Source of the DNA: CAYNNQ01 sp051748085
GTDB taxonomy: Bacteria > Desulfobacterota > Desulfovibrionia > Desulfovibrionales > Desulfonatronovibrionaceae
Length of the DNA: 59,240 bases
Assembly: GCA_051748085.1 (NCBI GenBank)
Contig: JBNJHA010000009.1
Location: 1-59,240, forward strand
Direction: 5' to 3'
Shown in pieces: positions 23,940 through 32,357 of the stretch. The notes under the pieces were generated by a model. It was not told the origin of the DNA. It made no database searches and saw only the letters and a program-made list of their open reading frames with translations. Both the position numbers and the translations under genes were made by a program. Every line of letters starts with the position of its first letter. Position 1 is the stretch's first letter.

Positions 23940-25508
23940 TTATTCCGGGCCGTGCAGCACGGCCATTACTTCGTTTACATCATCGGGAATGGCTTTTTCC
24001 TTTTTCTTGGCGTATTCCCATTTAGAGAAGATGTAGATGGCCGCAAAGGAAAAGAGCATCACGAATCCGCCAGGATTTTTAAAAGTCAGGGCAGACGGCA
24101 GATAGCTCTTACCCAAAATCATGATAAACGAACCGACAATTCCCGTCAGCAATCCGGCTATGGCCCCGTTCTTGGTCATTCGCGGCCACCAGATGCCCAT
24201 GGCCAGGACCGGGAAAAAGGTTGAGGCGGCAATGGCAAAGGCCAATCCGACCAGAACAGCGATTTGCATGTTTTCCGCGGCAAAACCCAGGGGAATACCA
24301 ACAAGCCCGATGAGTATCGAAGATATACGAGCGATGCGCACCCGATGCATTTCAGGCATGTTGGGATTGAAGATGTTTACCACCAGATCGTGCCCGATAG
24401 CCCCGGCGCAGGCTATGATCAGCCCGGCCACGGTTGACAGGACGGCGGCGAAAGCCCCGGCGACCACTATACCCAGAAGAATCTGTCCGCCGAAATAGGA
24501 TCCGGCCACCGGGACGGCCAGGTTCTTGCCGTTTTCAGCCAGCCATTGGGTTAAATGTGGACTGAGCCCCATGCTGTCGGCCTGGAGGAAGACGAAGCGG
24601 ATAACATGGCCGACATAAGGGGAAAGAATGTAAAAGACGCCGATGAGCAGCAGGACATAGATGACCGTGTGTCTAGCCGACTTACCGTTTGGAGTGGTGT
24701 AGAAACGGACGAGTATGTGCGGCAGTCCGGCCGTGCCGAACATGAGCGCCAGAAGCAGGGACAAAGTGTCTTTCAGGTTGGTCAGCCAGTATCCGGGTTG
24801 GGTAAAGGCGGTTCCGGCAAACACCTCCGAACTTTGGGGTTCGCTGCCCTGAAAGGACTGCAGAGCCTGAATGATATCGGTATAAGTGTAGCCCTTGAGG
24901 ACAAAGGGAATGAAGGCCAGCAGGAACATGGAGCCGAACATGACCCAAAACTGGACCAGCTGGTTGATCGTGGTTCCCTTCATGCCTCCGACCGTTACAT
25001 ATACCGTTATGATCAACGCTATGACCACGATGGCCGTTTTATATTCCATGCCCAGAAGCAGGCCCATGACCTTGCCCGCCCCGAGCATCTGCGGAGCCAT
25101 GTAAAAAAGGGATATGAACAGCACTCCGATGACTCCAAGCACTCTGGCCCGCTTGGAATGAAAACGATCGGAAACAAAGTCCGGAACAGTATATTTTCCG
25201 AATTTGCGCAGTGGAGAGGCCAGAAAAAGAAGCAGGGCCACATATCCGACAAAAAATCCGAAAGCGTAGATAATTCCATCAAACCCCTGCAGAAAAGCGA
25301 CCCCGGCCACTCCGAGAAAGGATGCAGCGCTCAGATAATCGCTGGAAATTGCTGAAGCATTTATAAAACTGTTTACTTTCCGTCCGGCCAGGTAATAATC
25401 GGCCGAAGTTTTCTGGATGCGGAACATCCAGGTGGTTATGACTGTAAAGATCAGCATCAGCCCAATCAAAAGAAGGGCGGTAAAAGGTACTTGATATCCG
25501 GCTTCCAT
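23940..25508 (-). CDS. Sodium/solute symporter, acetate-permease (ActP/VC_2705) type
   Basis: A 522-residue membrane protein of the sodium:solute symporter family with about 13 hydrophobic segments. It has FRIQKTSADYYLAGRKVNSFINASAISSDYLSAASFLG at the N-terminus (family signature around TM1-2) and GIVVAGAFAAVLSTVAGLIIACAGAIGHDLV in the middle. It follows a DUF485-type partner by three bases, the actP-yjcH pairing known for acetate uptake. Acetate or another short carboxylate is the likely substrate, an inference from family and context. Confidence 0.9.
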   Translation of the reverse strand: MEAGYQVPFTALLLIGLMLIFTVITTWMFRIQKTSADYYLAGRKVNSFINASAISSDYLSAASFLGVAGVAFLQGFDGIIYAFGFFVGYVALLLFLASPLRKFGKYTVPDFVSDRFHSKRARVLGVIGVLFISLFYMAPQMLGAGKVMGLLLGMEYKTAIVVIALIITVYVTVGGMKGTTINQLVQFWVMFGSMFLLAFIPFVLKGYTYTDIIQALQSFQGSEPQSSEVFAGTAFTQPGYWLTNLKDTLSLLLALMFGTAGLPHILVRFYTTPNGKSARHTVIYVLLLIGVFYILSPYVGHVIRFVFLQADSMGLSPHLTQWLAENGKNLAVPVAGSYFGGQILLGIVVAGAFAAVLSTVAGLIIACAGAIGHDLVVNIFNPNMPEMHRVRIARISSILIGLVGIPLGFAAENMQIAVLVGLAFAIAASTFFPVLAMGIWWPRMTKNGAIAGLLTGIVGSFIMILGKSYLPSALTFKNPGGFVMLFSFAAIYIFSKWEYAKKKEKAIPDDVNEVMAVLHGPE

Positions 25509-25511
25509 GGT

Positions 25512-25775
25512 TTACTCCAAGTTTGTTTCCTGTTTGAGCTGGTCTTCCATCCTGTTGGCCAGGCGGACATAGATGATGAATACTATCCAGGTAACCGGAT
25601 ACACGAATACCGCCACCAGAAAATAGTGCAGGGGCATGCCGGCCACCTCCCGGGCCACGACCCAATCCTTGGCTAGATAGGTAAGAAAGTATACTCCGAG
25701 AATAAACGCGAAATATGGGATGCCAAAGGCCAGGGCAAATTTGAGTTGCTTTTTGCGGAGTTCCTCGACCGTCAT
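25512..25775 (-). CDS. DUF485-type small membrane protein (YjcH-like)
   Basis: An 87-residue protein with two membrane helices (FALAFGIPYFAFILGVYFLTYL and YFLVAVFVYPVTWIVFIIYV) and a cytoplasmic acidic tail. It matches the small partner encoded just upstream of acetate-type symporters (DUF485/DUF4212 group). GGGAGG precedes the ATG at 25775. Its role in transport is not established. Confidence 0.85.
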   Translation of the reverse strand: MTVEELRKKQLKFALAFGIPYFAFILGVYFLTYLAKDWVVAREVAGMPLHYFLVAVFVYPVTWIVFIIYVRLANRMEDQLKQETNLE

Positions 25776-25962
25776 GTCTTCCTCCCTTGTTTTTGGAAGT
25801 TGAAATAATATCTTCCTCGTGCCATACTAGAATCAAATAATAACAGGGAATAATGGATGCGCCAGCTTTTTTTGGTGAACGGTAAGGATTTTTTTGCTTA
25901 TTCCGTTCAACCGTTCATGACGCCATTTATCGTATGTCGCGCGCATTGATCCCCAGGGAAAA

Positions 25963-26976
25963 ATGATGCTTGAATCAGAAACGGAAAATATAGCGGTCGC
26001 AATTGCCGAAGGACGCCTCGATCTTGTTCGGGAAGCAAGAACGGAAATGGTCAAAAGGCTGGTACAGGACGGAAGGCCGCCGCAGGTCGTATGCCGGGAA
26101 ATTTCCCGCTACAATCGCCTTGTCGAGCAAAATGTTTTTCAATTTTTTGCCGGTGAATACGCGTGGTTAAACGGGTGCACTTTTTTGGAATTCGGCTCCG
26201 GGGCAAGAGATGAGCAAGTCTTGTCCTCTGATCAAGACAATGGACTTATTTGGCGGGAAAGGCCTGATGAAGGGCAACTTGAGGAAGCCACGCAGCGCAT
26301 GGTCATGACCTTAGATGCCGGCGGGATAAGGATTTGTCCCGGTGATGTGATGCTCAGCAATGAAAAATGGCGGGGAGATTTTCATGATTGGAGGAAAAAA
26401 CTGACCAAATGGCTTACAACTCCAAAAGTGGAAGGGGGCTGGAAAGTGGGGACAATAGTCGATTTCAGCCCGGTTTGCGGACCTCTGGATTCCGAGGTCC
26501 AGGCCTTGAGCTCGGAATTGAAGGGGCTGGTCCATGATCATCCGGTGATATTGAAGAATCTGGCCATGGAGATTGCCGAATTCAAGGCCCCCGTGACTTT
26601 TTGGGGCGGTTTCGTCCTGGAAAGGGAGGGCCCGCTCAAAGGATCCCTGGACATCAAACATGCAATTTTGGCCCATTTAACCAACGCAGCCCGGGTTCTG
26701 TGTCTTAAACACGGGATTGAAAAAGCCAACAGCCGTGAGCGGGTACTGGCCCTCGGTGAAGGAAGCCATATTCCCAAAAAAATCGCGCGGGACCTGGCTT
26801 CTTTGTGGGATTGGGTGCAGGAAAAAAGGATCAACAGCAATCTTGAATCCGTTCAGAATATAAAAATAGGAGTTAATCCGTATCGTCTTGACAAAGAGGA
26901 GCAAAAAAATCTGCGCGGGTTGCTGCATGCATTGGATAAATTTATTTCCCTGGTTCAGCAGGGCAGCGGATTGTAG
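25963..26976 (+). CDS. DUF294-type (GlnD-like) putative nucleotidyltransferase
   Basis: A 337-residue protein. The segment FLEFGSGARDEQVLSSDQDN (about residues 75-95) is the nucleotidyltransferase signature with the GS and the DxD-type acidic pair. The C-terminal part (about 200-330) fits the helical DUF294_C/substrate-binding domain. Relatives usually carry an N-terminal cyclic-nucleotide domain plus CBS pair; these are absent here, while a CBS-ACT protein is encoded separately nearby. Divergent from the symporter genes, which often accompany this family. It may modify or sense for that transporter; unproven. Confidence 0.85.
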   Translation: MMLESETENIAVAIAEGRLDLVREARTEMVKRLVQDGRPPQVVCREISRYNRLVEQNVFQFFAGEYAWLNGCTFLEFGSGARDEQVLSSDQDNGLIWRERPDEGQLEEATQRMVMTLDAGGIRICPGDVMLSNEKWRGDFHDWRKKLTKWLTTPKVEGGWKVGTIVDFSPVCGPLDSEVQALSSELKGLVHDHPVILKNLAMEIAEFKAPVTFWGGFVLEREGPLKGSLDIKHAILAHLTNAARVLCLKHGIEKANSRERVLALGEGSHIPKKIARDLASLWDWVQEKRINSNLESVQNIKIGVNPYRLDKEEQKNLRGLLHALDKFISLVQQGSGL

Positions 26977-27050
26977 TCGATACCTGACCTGGGTCCATAA
27001 CGGCTCCTTTTCGGTCCAGCTTCGGCGAGCCGCACGATTATTCAAGGTTT

Positions 27051-27157
27051 TTCGCCGGAATGCATGGATTTTTGCGAGTTATTCTCCTGATCCTTTTGCT
27101 GCCGAACTTTCGGTTCTGCATTTTTCAAGCCCCGCCAAAGGGGGATGCTTGCCTCCT
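27051..27157. repeat. 105-base repeat, copy 2
   Basis: Nearly identical to 12917-13020, from GGAATGCATGGATTTT to CCAAAGGGGGATGCTTGCC. It lies between the DUF294 gene and the nuoN stop. A short open frame through both copies gives similar peptides, but without a shared start context. Confidence 0.85.
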
Positions 27158-27164
27158 ATGGATG

Positions 27165-28586
27165 CTAAAACGCAATGCTTTGGCTGGCTGTCAACAGCCA
27201 GTCAAGAATTGCCTGCGGCATCAGTCCCAGATACAAAATACCGGCAGCCATAAGAAGACCGATACAGGCCGCGGACAGGGGAGGGCTGTATCGGGTGGTC
27301 GATGTTTCCGGGACGGTGTAAGCGTGCCGCACCAGATTCAGATAATAATAAATTGCAATTCCGGTATTTAAGGCGGCGACTATTACCAGCCAGTGGTGTC
27401 CTGTATTCCAGGCCGAGGTCATTAAAAACAATTTCCCGGTGAATCCACCTGTCGGAGGCAGACCGACCAGCGCAAAGGCGGCAGTCGCCAGGACCAGGGC
27501 CAGCATTGGAGCGCGACTGTGCAGGCCGTTTAAATCATCCAGATAAATATTCTGGCCGCGCTCCGCAAGACGGGTGATAACCCAGAAAACGGCCAGATTC
27601 ATGAGCAGATAGACCAGAGAGTAAAAGGCCGCGGCGGCCAGGCCGGAAGAAGTGGCCGCGATCAGTCCGAGCATTATGTATCCGGCATGGGAAACGCTTG
27701 AATAGCCCAAAAGTCTTTTAATGTCTTTCTGGTTCAACGCGGCCAGGTTGGCTATTGTCATGGACAGCGCAGCCATTATGGACAGGGTCAGTTTGATCTG
27801 GTCGGCAGGCATAAAGGCGACCAGACGCATCAGAATGACCACGGCCCCGAGTTTGGGAACTGTAGCCGCGAACGCCGCGGTTTCATTGCTTGTTCCCTGA
27901 TAGACATCGGGACACCAGAAATGAAATGGAAAGAGCGCCAGTTTGTATAAAAAAGCGATAATAAACAGGGCGAAACCAATTATCGCCATTGGCTGATCTT
28001 CAAAGGACCACGGCATGTGCTGCAGGGCGTGTAAAAAGGTCGTGTGCTGAACGGCGAGGATATAGGATATGCCATACAGTCCGAGCGCAGTCGCCGCGGC
28101 TCCGAAGAGTACATATTTTATGCCGGCCTCGGCCGCACGCGGTTCATTGCCACGCAGAGGGATGAGCACGTAGAGGCTGTAGGCGGAGAGTTCCAAGGCG
28201 ATGAAAATGGTGAACATTTCAATCGTGCTCGATAAAAGGAGCAATCCGAAGCAGGACAGGGTCATGAACATGAAATAGTCGGCGCGGCGGGCTTTCGTTT
28301 CCAGATTGCAGGCGCGCTCGGCATTGGCGCTGGAGATGGCCAGCCCCAGGAAGACAGCGAACTTAAAGAATTGCGAAAGACGGTCCACCTGAAATGTGCT
28401 GTAAAAGAAAGTTCCCTGCTGTCCGAAAGTGAACAGGCATAGAAAGACTCCGGCGAACGAGGCATAGGGTACCCAGCCGGTATTGTCGCGGAGGTTTTTG
28501 GAAATGCTTTGAATAAATAAAACCAGAACAATTATAAGTATGTAAATTTCCGGCATGAAGAAATGTAGGGAAAAATATGGGGCCAT
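27165..28586 (-). CDS. nuoN: Complex I subunit N (antiporter-like)
   Basis: A 473-residue membrane protein with about 14 helices, homologous to antiporter-like proton-pumping subunits. Visible: SSTIEMFTIFIALELSAYSLYVLIPL (TM5 region with the key glutamate), YKLALFPFHFWCPDVYQGTSNE (TM7 lysine and half-helix) and IKRLLGYSSVSHAGYIMLGL. It is the last gene of the nuo operon, three bases after nuoM, with AAGGAA upstream. Confidence 0.95.
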   Translation of the reverse strand: MAPYFSLHFFMPEIYILIIVLVLFIQSISKNLRDNTGWVPYASFAGVFLCLFTFGQQGTFFYSTFQVDRLSQFFKFAVFLGLAISSANAERACNLETKARRADYFMFMTLSCFGLLLLSSTIEMFTIFIALELSAYSLYVLIPLRGNEPRAAEAGIKYVLFGAAATALGLYGISYILAVQHTTFLHALQHMPWSFEDQPMAIIGFALFIIAFLYKLALFPFHFWCPDVYQGTSNETAAFAATVPKLGAVVILMRLVAFMPADQIKLTLSIMAALSMTIANLAALNQKDIKRLLGYSSVSHAGYIMLGLIAATSSGLAAAAFYSLVYLLMNLAVFWVITRLAERGQNIYLDDLNGLHSRAPMLALVLATAAFALVGLPPTGGFTGKLFLMTSAWNTGHHWLVIVAALNTGIAIYYYLNLVRHAYTVPETSTTRYSPPLSAACIGLLMAAGILYLGLMPQAILDWLLTASQSIAF

Positions 28587-28589
28587 TTT

Positions 28590-30335
28590 TTATTCGCTAT
28601 TCCTTGAAAGTTCATATTTGTGCAGTAAATTTTTGTGCGCTGAATCTTCCAGTCTGCGGTTAGCCGCAAGTGCATGCAAAAAGTCCGGTGAATTTTTATC
28701 TGCGGGATGAATAGTCACGTAAGTTCTTGAGTTTAATTCCGTCTTTGTCCCTGTTGGCTTGAGAGGCTGGTAAGGATCAAATGCAGAAAGAGCCGGTTTT
28801 TTCATTTGCATCGTCTGAACTGATTTTGCTGCATCCGATTTCTTGTTTGCGGGAGCAGTCAAACCGTTTCGGATATGTTGCCCGTCAATCGAGGTGATTA
28901 TTCCCTGCACGGAACGGTTCATGGTCTTAAGCGTCCCGGACGGACAAAGGCCGAGATAAAAGACCAGAAAGGCGCAAGGCGCAAGACAGAACCATTCGCG
29001 AAGAGTCAAATCCTTCCAGGAACCGGCAGCGGACGGTTTCCCCCAGGCCATTTTCTGCAGCAGCCTCAACATGTACGCGGCGGCCAAAAGGGCGCCCGGT
29101 ACAGCCAAAAGCCCCACCAGCATATTGTTTTCAAGGGCACCGATGAGGACCAGCGCCTCGCCGACAAAGCTGTTCGTCCCGGGAAAGGCCAGGGAAGAAA
29201 GCGAAAAGAGCCCGAAAAAGAACATATAGGCCGGGAGATATTTGCCAAGTCCCAGATTGTCCCTAATTTGCCGGCTGTGGCTTCTTTCGTACACGATCCC
29301 GATCATCATGAACAACGCTCCGGTAGTGATCCCGTGATTGAGTATCTGCATGACGGCTCCCTGCAGTCCATGCTGGTTAAAGACAAATATGCCCAGGGTA
29401 ACGAATCCCATATGAGCGATTGATGAATAGGCGATTAATTTTTTGATGTCGTTTTGTCCGAGAGCCACCAATCCGCCGTAAATAATTGAAACAATGGATA
29501 CGGCTATCATCAGCGGGGCGAAATATATACTGGCATCCGGCGTGAGGCCGAGGCAAAAGCGTATGAATCCGTAAGACCCCATTTTCAGGAGGACTGAGGC
29601 CAGAAGTACTGAACCGGCGGCCGGAGCCTGTACATGGGCCGCGGGCAACCAGGTGTGAAAGGGAAACAGAGGCACTTTTATGGCAAAGGCAATGGCCATG
29701 GCCAGAAAGGTCCATAACTGAAAGTTAAAAGAGTGCTCGGCGTTCAGCAGTTTTATAATGGAAAAAGTTCCGCAGTCCTGGTAAAAAGCTATAATGGCTA
29801 TCAGCAGAAGAGTGCTGCCGGCCAGGGTGTAGATAAAGAATTTCATGGCCGCGTATTTCCGCTGCGGCCCTCCCCAGACCGCTATAAGCAGAAACATGGG
29901 AATAAGCATGGCTTCCCAGAAGATGTAGAACAGTACAAAATCCAGCGCGCAGAACACACCGACGCAGGCGGAGGTCATAAGCAGCAGGCAGATATGAAAT
30001 TCAGCCACTCGTTCACGGATATACGACCAGGAACAGAGTACGCACAGCGGGAGCAAAAATACTGTGAGCAAAATCAAGAGCAAACTTATTCCGTCCACTC
30101 CGAGATGATAGTTTATTTGCCATTTGATTATCCACGCGTGTATTTCCTGGAATTGAAATTCTTTTTGGGCCGGATTGAAATATAATACAAGGGGCAGCGC
30201 GCAAAGAATTTCCATCAGCCCGATGCCGAGGGTGAACAGGCGTATCTGTCCCGGCGAGCGCAAGACCGCGACAACGAGGCAGGCTAGCAGGGGCAGAAAA
30301 ATAAGTATGCTTAACATGGGCCAGTCAAGAGGCAT
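28590..30335 (-). CDS. nuoM: Complex I subunit M (antiporter-like) with C-terminal extension
   Basis: The protein has 581 residues from the ATG at 30335 (MPLDWPMLSILIFLPLLACL); a longer frame upstream is only a shadow of nuoL. Core features are YIFWEAMLIPMFLLIAVWG (key glutamate), FAIKVPLFPFHTWLPAAHVQAP and IKKLIAYSSIAHMGFVTLG. Canonical NuoM has about 500 residues. Here roughly the last 90-100, after LGLCPSGTLKTMNRSV, form a soluble tail rich in Lys, Ser and Pro, and the final 20 or so residues come from a dispersed repeat (28612-28661). Confidence 0.94.
   Translation of the reverse strand: MPLDWPMLSILIFLPLLACLVVAVLRSPGQIRLFTLGIGLMEILCALPLVLYFNPAQKEFQFQEIHAWIIKWQINYHLGVDGISLLLILLTVFLLPLCVLCSWSYIRERVAEFHICLLLMTSACVGVFCALDFVLFYIFWEAMLIPMFLLIAVWGGPQRKYAAMKFFIYTLAGSTLLLIAIIAFYQDCGTFSIIKLLNAEHSFNFQLWTFLAMAIAFAIKVPLFPFHTWLPAAHVQAPAAGSVLLASVLLKMGSYGFIRFCLGLTPDASIYFAPLMIAVSIVSIIYGGLVALGQNDIKKLIAYSSIAHMGFVTLGIFVFNQHGLQGAVMQILNHGITTGALFMMIGIVYERSHSRQIRDNLGLGKYLPAYMFFFGLFSLSSLAFPGTNSFVGEALVLIGALENNMLVGLLAVPGALLAAAYMLRLLQKMAWGKPSAAGSWKDLTLREWFCLAPCAFLVFYLGLCPSGTLKTMNRSVQGIITSIDGQHIRNGLTAPANKKSDAAKSVQTMQMKKPALSAFDPYQPLKPTGTKTELNSRTYVTIHPADKNSPDFLHALAANRRLEDSAHKNLLHKYELSRNSE
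28612..28661 (+). repeat. Dispersed repeat, variant B copy inside the nuoM 3' end
   Basis: CATATTTGTGCAGTAAATTT, then TTGTGCGCTGAATC, then CCAGTCTGCGGTT, in the same order as the B copies at 45706 and 10327, with several substitutions. It is translated as part of the NuoM tail (minus strand). Confidence 0.5.
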
Positions 30336-30352
30336 TATAAAATACTCCGGTT

Positions 30353-32119
30353 TTATATGAAAAATGCCAGGGCAAAGATTATCAAAGCTATAAAGGCGGC
30401 CATGGCCAGATAATCCTGCAGGTTGCCGCTTTGCAGGAGATTCATCCGTTTGCCCAGACGCATAAAACCATACGCGGTGTTGTCCACAACCCTGTCGATT
30501 TCTTCCCGGTCGAATTCGGCTGATCCCCTGGCAAGCCCGGTCATGGCCCGCAATCCCAGACGCGCGTAAACTTCCGACCAAGCGCTGTCCAGGATTTCCA
30601 CCGGACGGCGGCAGAGACGCAGTCCAATGCGTCCGGTAAGACGGTACAGGTAATCAAAATCGATGTTTATTTTTGCAGACGGTTTTAACCTTCGGCGCAG
30701 AAGATAAAATCCCAGTCCGGTAAAAGCGAGCAATTGCAGGGATTGGGTTAAATGCCAGGCAGTGTATGGTTTGTAATGGACCGGAAACGGCAACAGGCTG
30801 TATAAAAAGTTTGGGTATATTCCGATCAGCAGGCAGAGGAAACTGGCAAGAAACATGGCCACATACATATTCAGCGGCAGGGGCTTGACCGGCCTTTTGC
30901 AGGTATTCGGTCCGTAAAAGGCAAAAAAGGGCAGTTTGATCCCCACCGACAGGAATGTACCCACCGCGGCAAGTTCCAGACCCAGGGCCAGTATCGCGTG
31001 GTGCGCTTCGGCTGTTCCGGAGATGACCATTGTCTTGCTGACAAAACCGGAGAACAGGGGGAATCCGGATATGGAAACCGCTCCGACCATATAGGCTATA
31101 AATACCAGGGGCAGTTTTGCAATCAAACCGCCCATTTCGGTTAACCTGGCGGTGCCCGTGGCGTAAAGCAGACAGCCGGCGCCCATGAACAAGAGTCCCT
31201 TGTAAATAATATGGGCGTAAGCATGGGCACAGGCCCCGTTAACGGTCATAGCCGTTCCGATTCCAATGCCCGCCACCATGTACCCGACCTGAGAAACGAT
31301 ATGATAGGCCAGAATTCTGCGGGCGTTGTTTTCGATAGTAGCGTAAAAAACGCCGTAAACAGCCATGATTGTTCCGGCTACAGCCAGTATGGGGAATCCG
31401 GAAAAACCCCGGGCCAATACGTAAACCGCGGTTTTCGTGGTAAAGGCGCTTAAGAAAACCGCCCCGGTAATGGTTGCTTCGGGATAGGCATCCGGAAGCC
31501 AGGCGTGCAGGGGGATAACCGCGGCATTGACCGCGAAGCCGATAAGCACCAGGTAGTCGGCAAAACCGGCCTGGGCCGGGTTTATTGCTTCAAAGGCGAA
31601 AGTGCCGGTGGTCTTGAATTTTAGGACGATCCCGGCCAATAGAAATAATCCGCCCAGGGTATGAAAAAGAAAATAACGAAAACCGGCGTCTAGTGATTTT
31701 TGTGCCCGATTCAGCCAGATAAGAAAGGTTGAAGAGACGGCCATTATTTCCCAGAAGATAAAAAGAGTCAAAAAATCGCCCGCAAATGTGGAGCCGAAGG
31801 CTCCGGCTATATACAGGGCGGCGGCGATATGCTGTCCTTTTTCCCGTATGTGCCATGCATAAATGAATCCGATAATCGCCTGCAGAGCAAAGACGTGGGC
31901 AAAGACTATGGACAGCTTGTCCACCCGGCCCATTGTCAGCTGGACGCCAAGATAGTCCATCTGCATGTAGTGGCCGGAGCGCATAAAGATGATGGCGCAC
32001 ACAGCCGCCACCCCGGGAAGCAAAAGCAGATACCTGAATTTCGGTCCGCGCCAGACGGCGAGGAGCAGCGCCAAAGCCAGAAAGAACAGAGCGGGATGAA
32101 TAAAATCAGTTCCGATCAT
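30353..32119 (-). CDS. nuoL: Complex I subunit L (antiporter-like, with lateral helix)
   Basis: A 588-residue membrane protein. The antiporter core has FIFWEIMAVSSTFLIWLNR (key glutamate), AVIPLHAWLPDAYPEATITG and ARRILAYHIVSQVGYMVAG; these resemble MrpD as much as NuoL. The last 130 residues decide the call: a long amphipathic stretch (DFDYLYRLTGRIGLRLC to RMNLLQSGNLQDYL) and a final membrane helix, matching the NuoL lateral helix and terminal anchor. It overlaps the small upstream gene by 14 bases and precedes nuoM. Confidence 0.88.
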   Translation of the reverse strand: MIGTDFIHPALFFLALALLLAVWRGPKFRYLLLLPGVAAVCAIIFMRSGHYMQMDYLGVQLTMGRVDKLSIVFAHVFALQAIIGFIYAWHIREKGQHIAAALYIAGAFGSTFAGDFLTLFIFWEIMAVSSTFLIWLNRAQKSLDAGFRYFLFHTLGGLFLLAGIVLKFKTTGTFAFEAINPAQAGFADYLVLIGFAVNAAVIPLHAWLPDAYPEATITGAVFLSAFTTKTAVYVLARGFSGFPILAVAGTIMAVYGVFYATIENNARRILAYHIVSQVGYMVAGIGIGTAMTVNGACAHAYAHIIYKGLLFMGAGCLLYATGTARLTEMGGLIAKLPLVFIAYMVGAVSISGFPLFSGFVSKTMVISGTAEAHHAILALGLELAAVGTFLSVGIKLPFFAFYGPNTCKRPVKPLPLNMYVAMFLASFLCLLIGIYPNFLYSLLPFPVHYKPYTAWHLTQSLQLLAFTGLGFYLLRRRLKPSAKINIDFDYLYRLTGRIGLRLCRRPVEILDSAWSEVYARLGLRAMTGLARGSAEFDREEIDRVVDNTAYGFMRLGKRMNLLQSGNLQDYLAMAAFIALIIFALAFFI

Positions 32120-32357
32120 AGAAGTCCTCGCTGCGTTCCAGAAAGCGGTGGGCGATTGCCTTGCTGATCAGGCCCAGAATAATTGCCCCGGCAAATCCGA
32201 ATGCCGCCCAGAACCCGGGAATTTTTTCCAGCTCGAAATGCGGATGATGAACCCGGAAGAATATATTGAGCATGAGAATAAAACATAGAAATGCGAAAAA
32301 AAATATTTTCCAGGCATTTGTTTTTTTGCGTTGCGCGGCCAGAAAATTGTTGTCCAT
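32106..32357 (-). CDS. Small two-helix membrane protein in the nuo operon
   Basis: An 83-residue protein with two hydrophobic segments (IFFFAFLCFILMLNIFF and FWAAFGFAGAIILGLISKAI), separated by a short HHPHFELEKIPG loop, and charged ends. It starts at a TGATG overlap with the MrpD-like gene and overlaps nuoL by 14 bases, so it is surely co-expressed. It is not a standard complex I subunit. A role in joining the extra antiporter subunit to the membrane arm is a guess from position. Confidence 0.8.
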   Translation of the reverse strand: MDNNFLAAQRKKTNAWKIFFFAFLCFILMLNIFFRVHHPHFELEKIPGFWAAFGFAGAIILGLISKAIAHRFLERSEDFYDRN

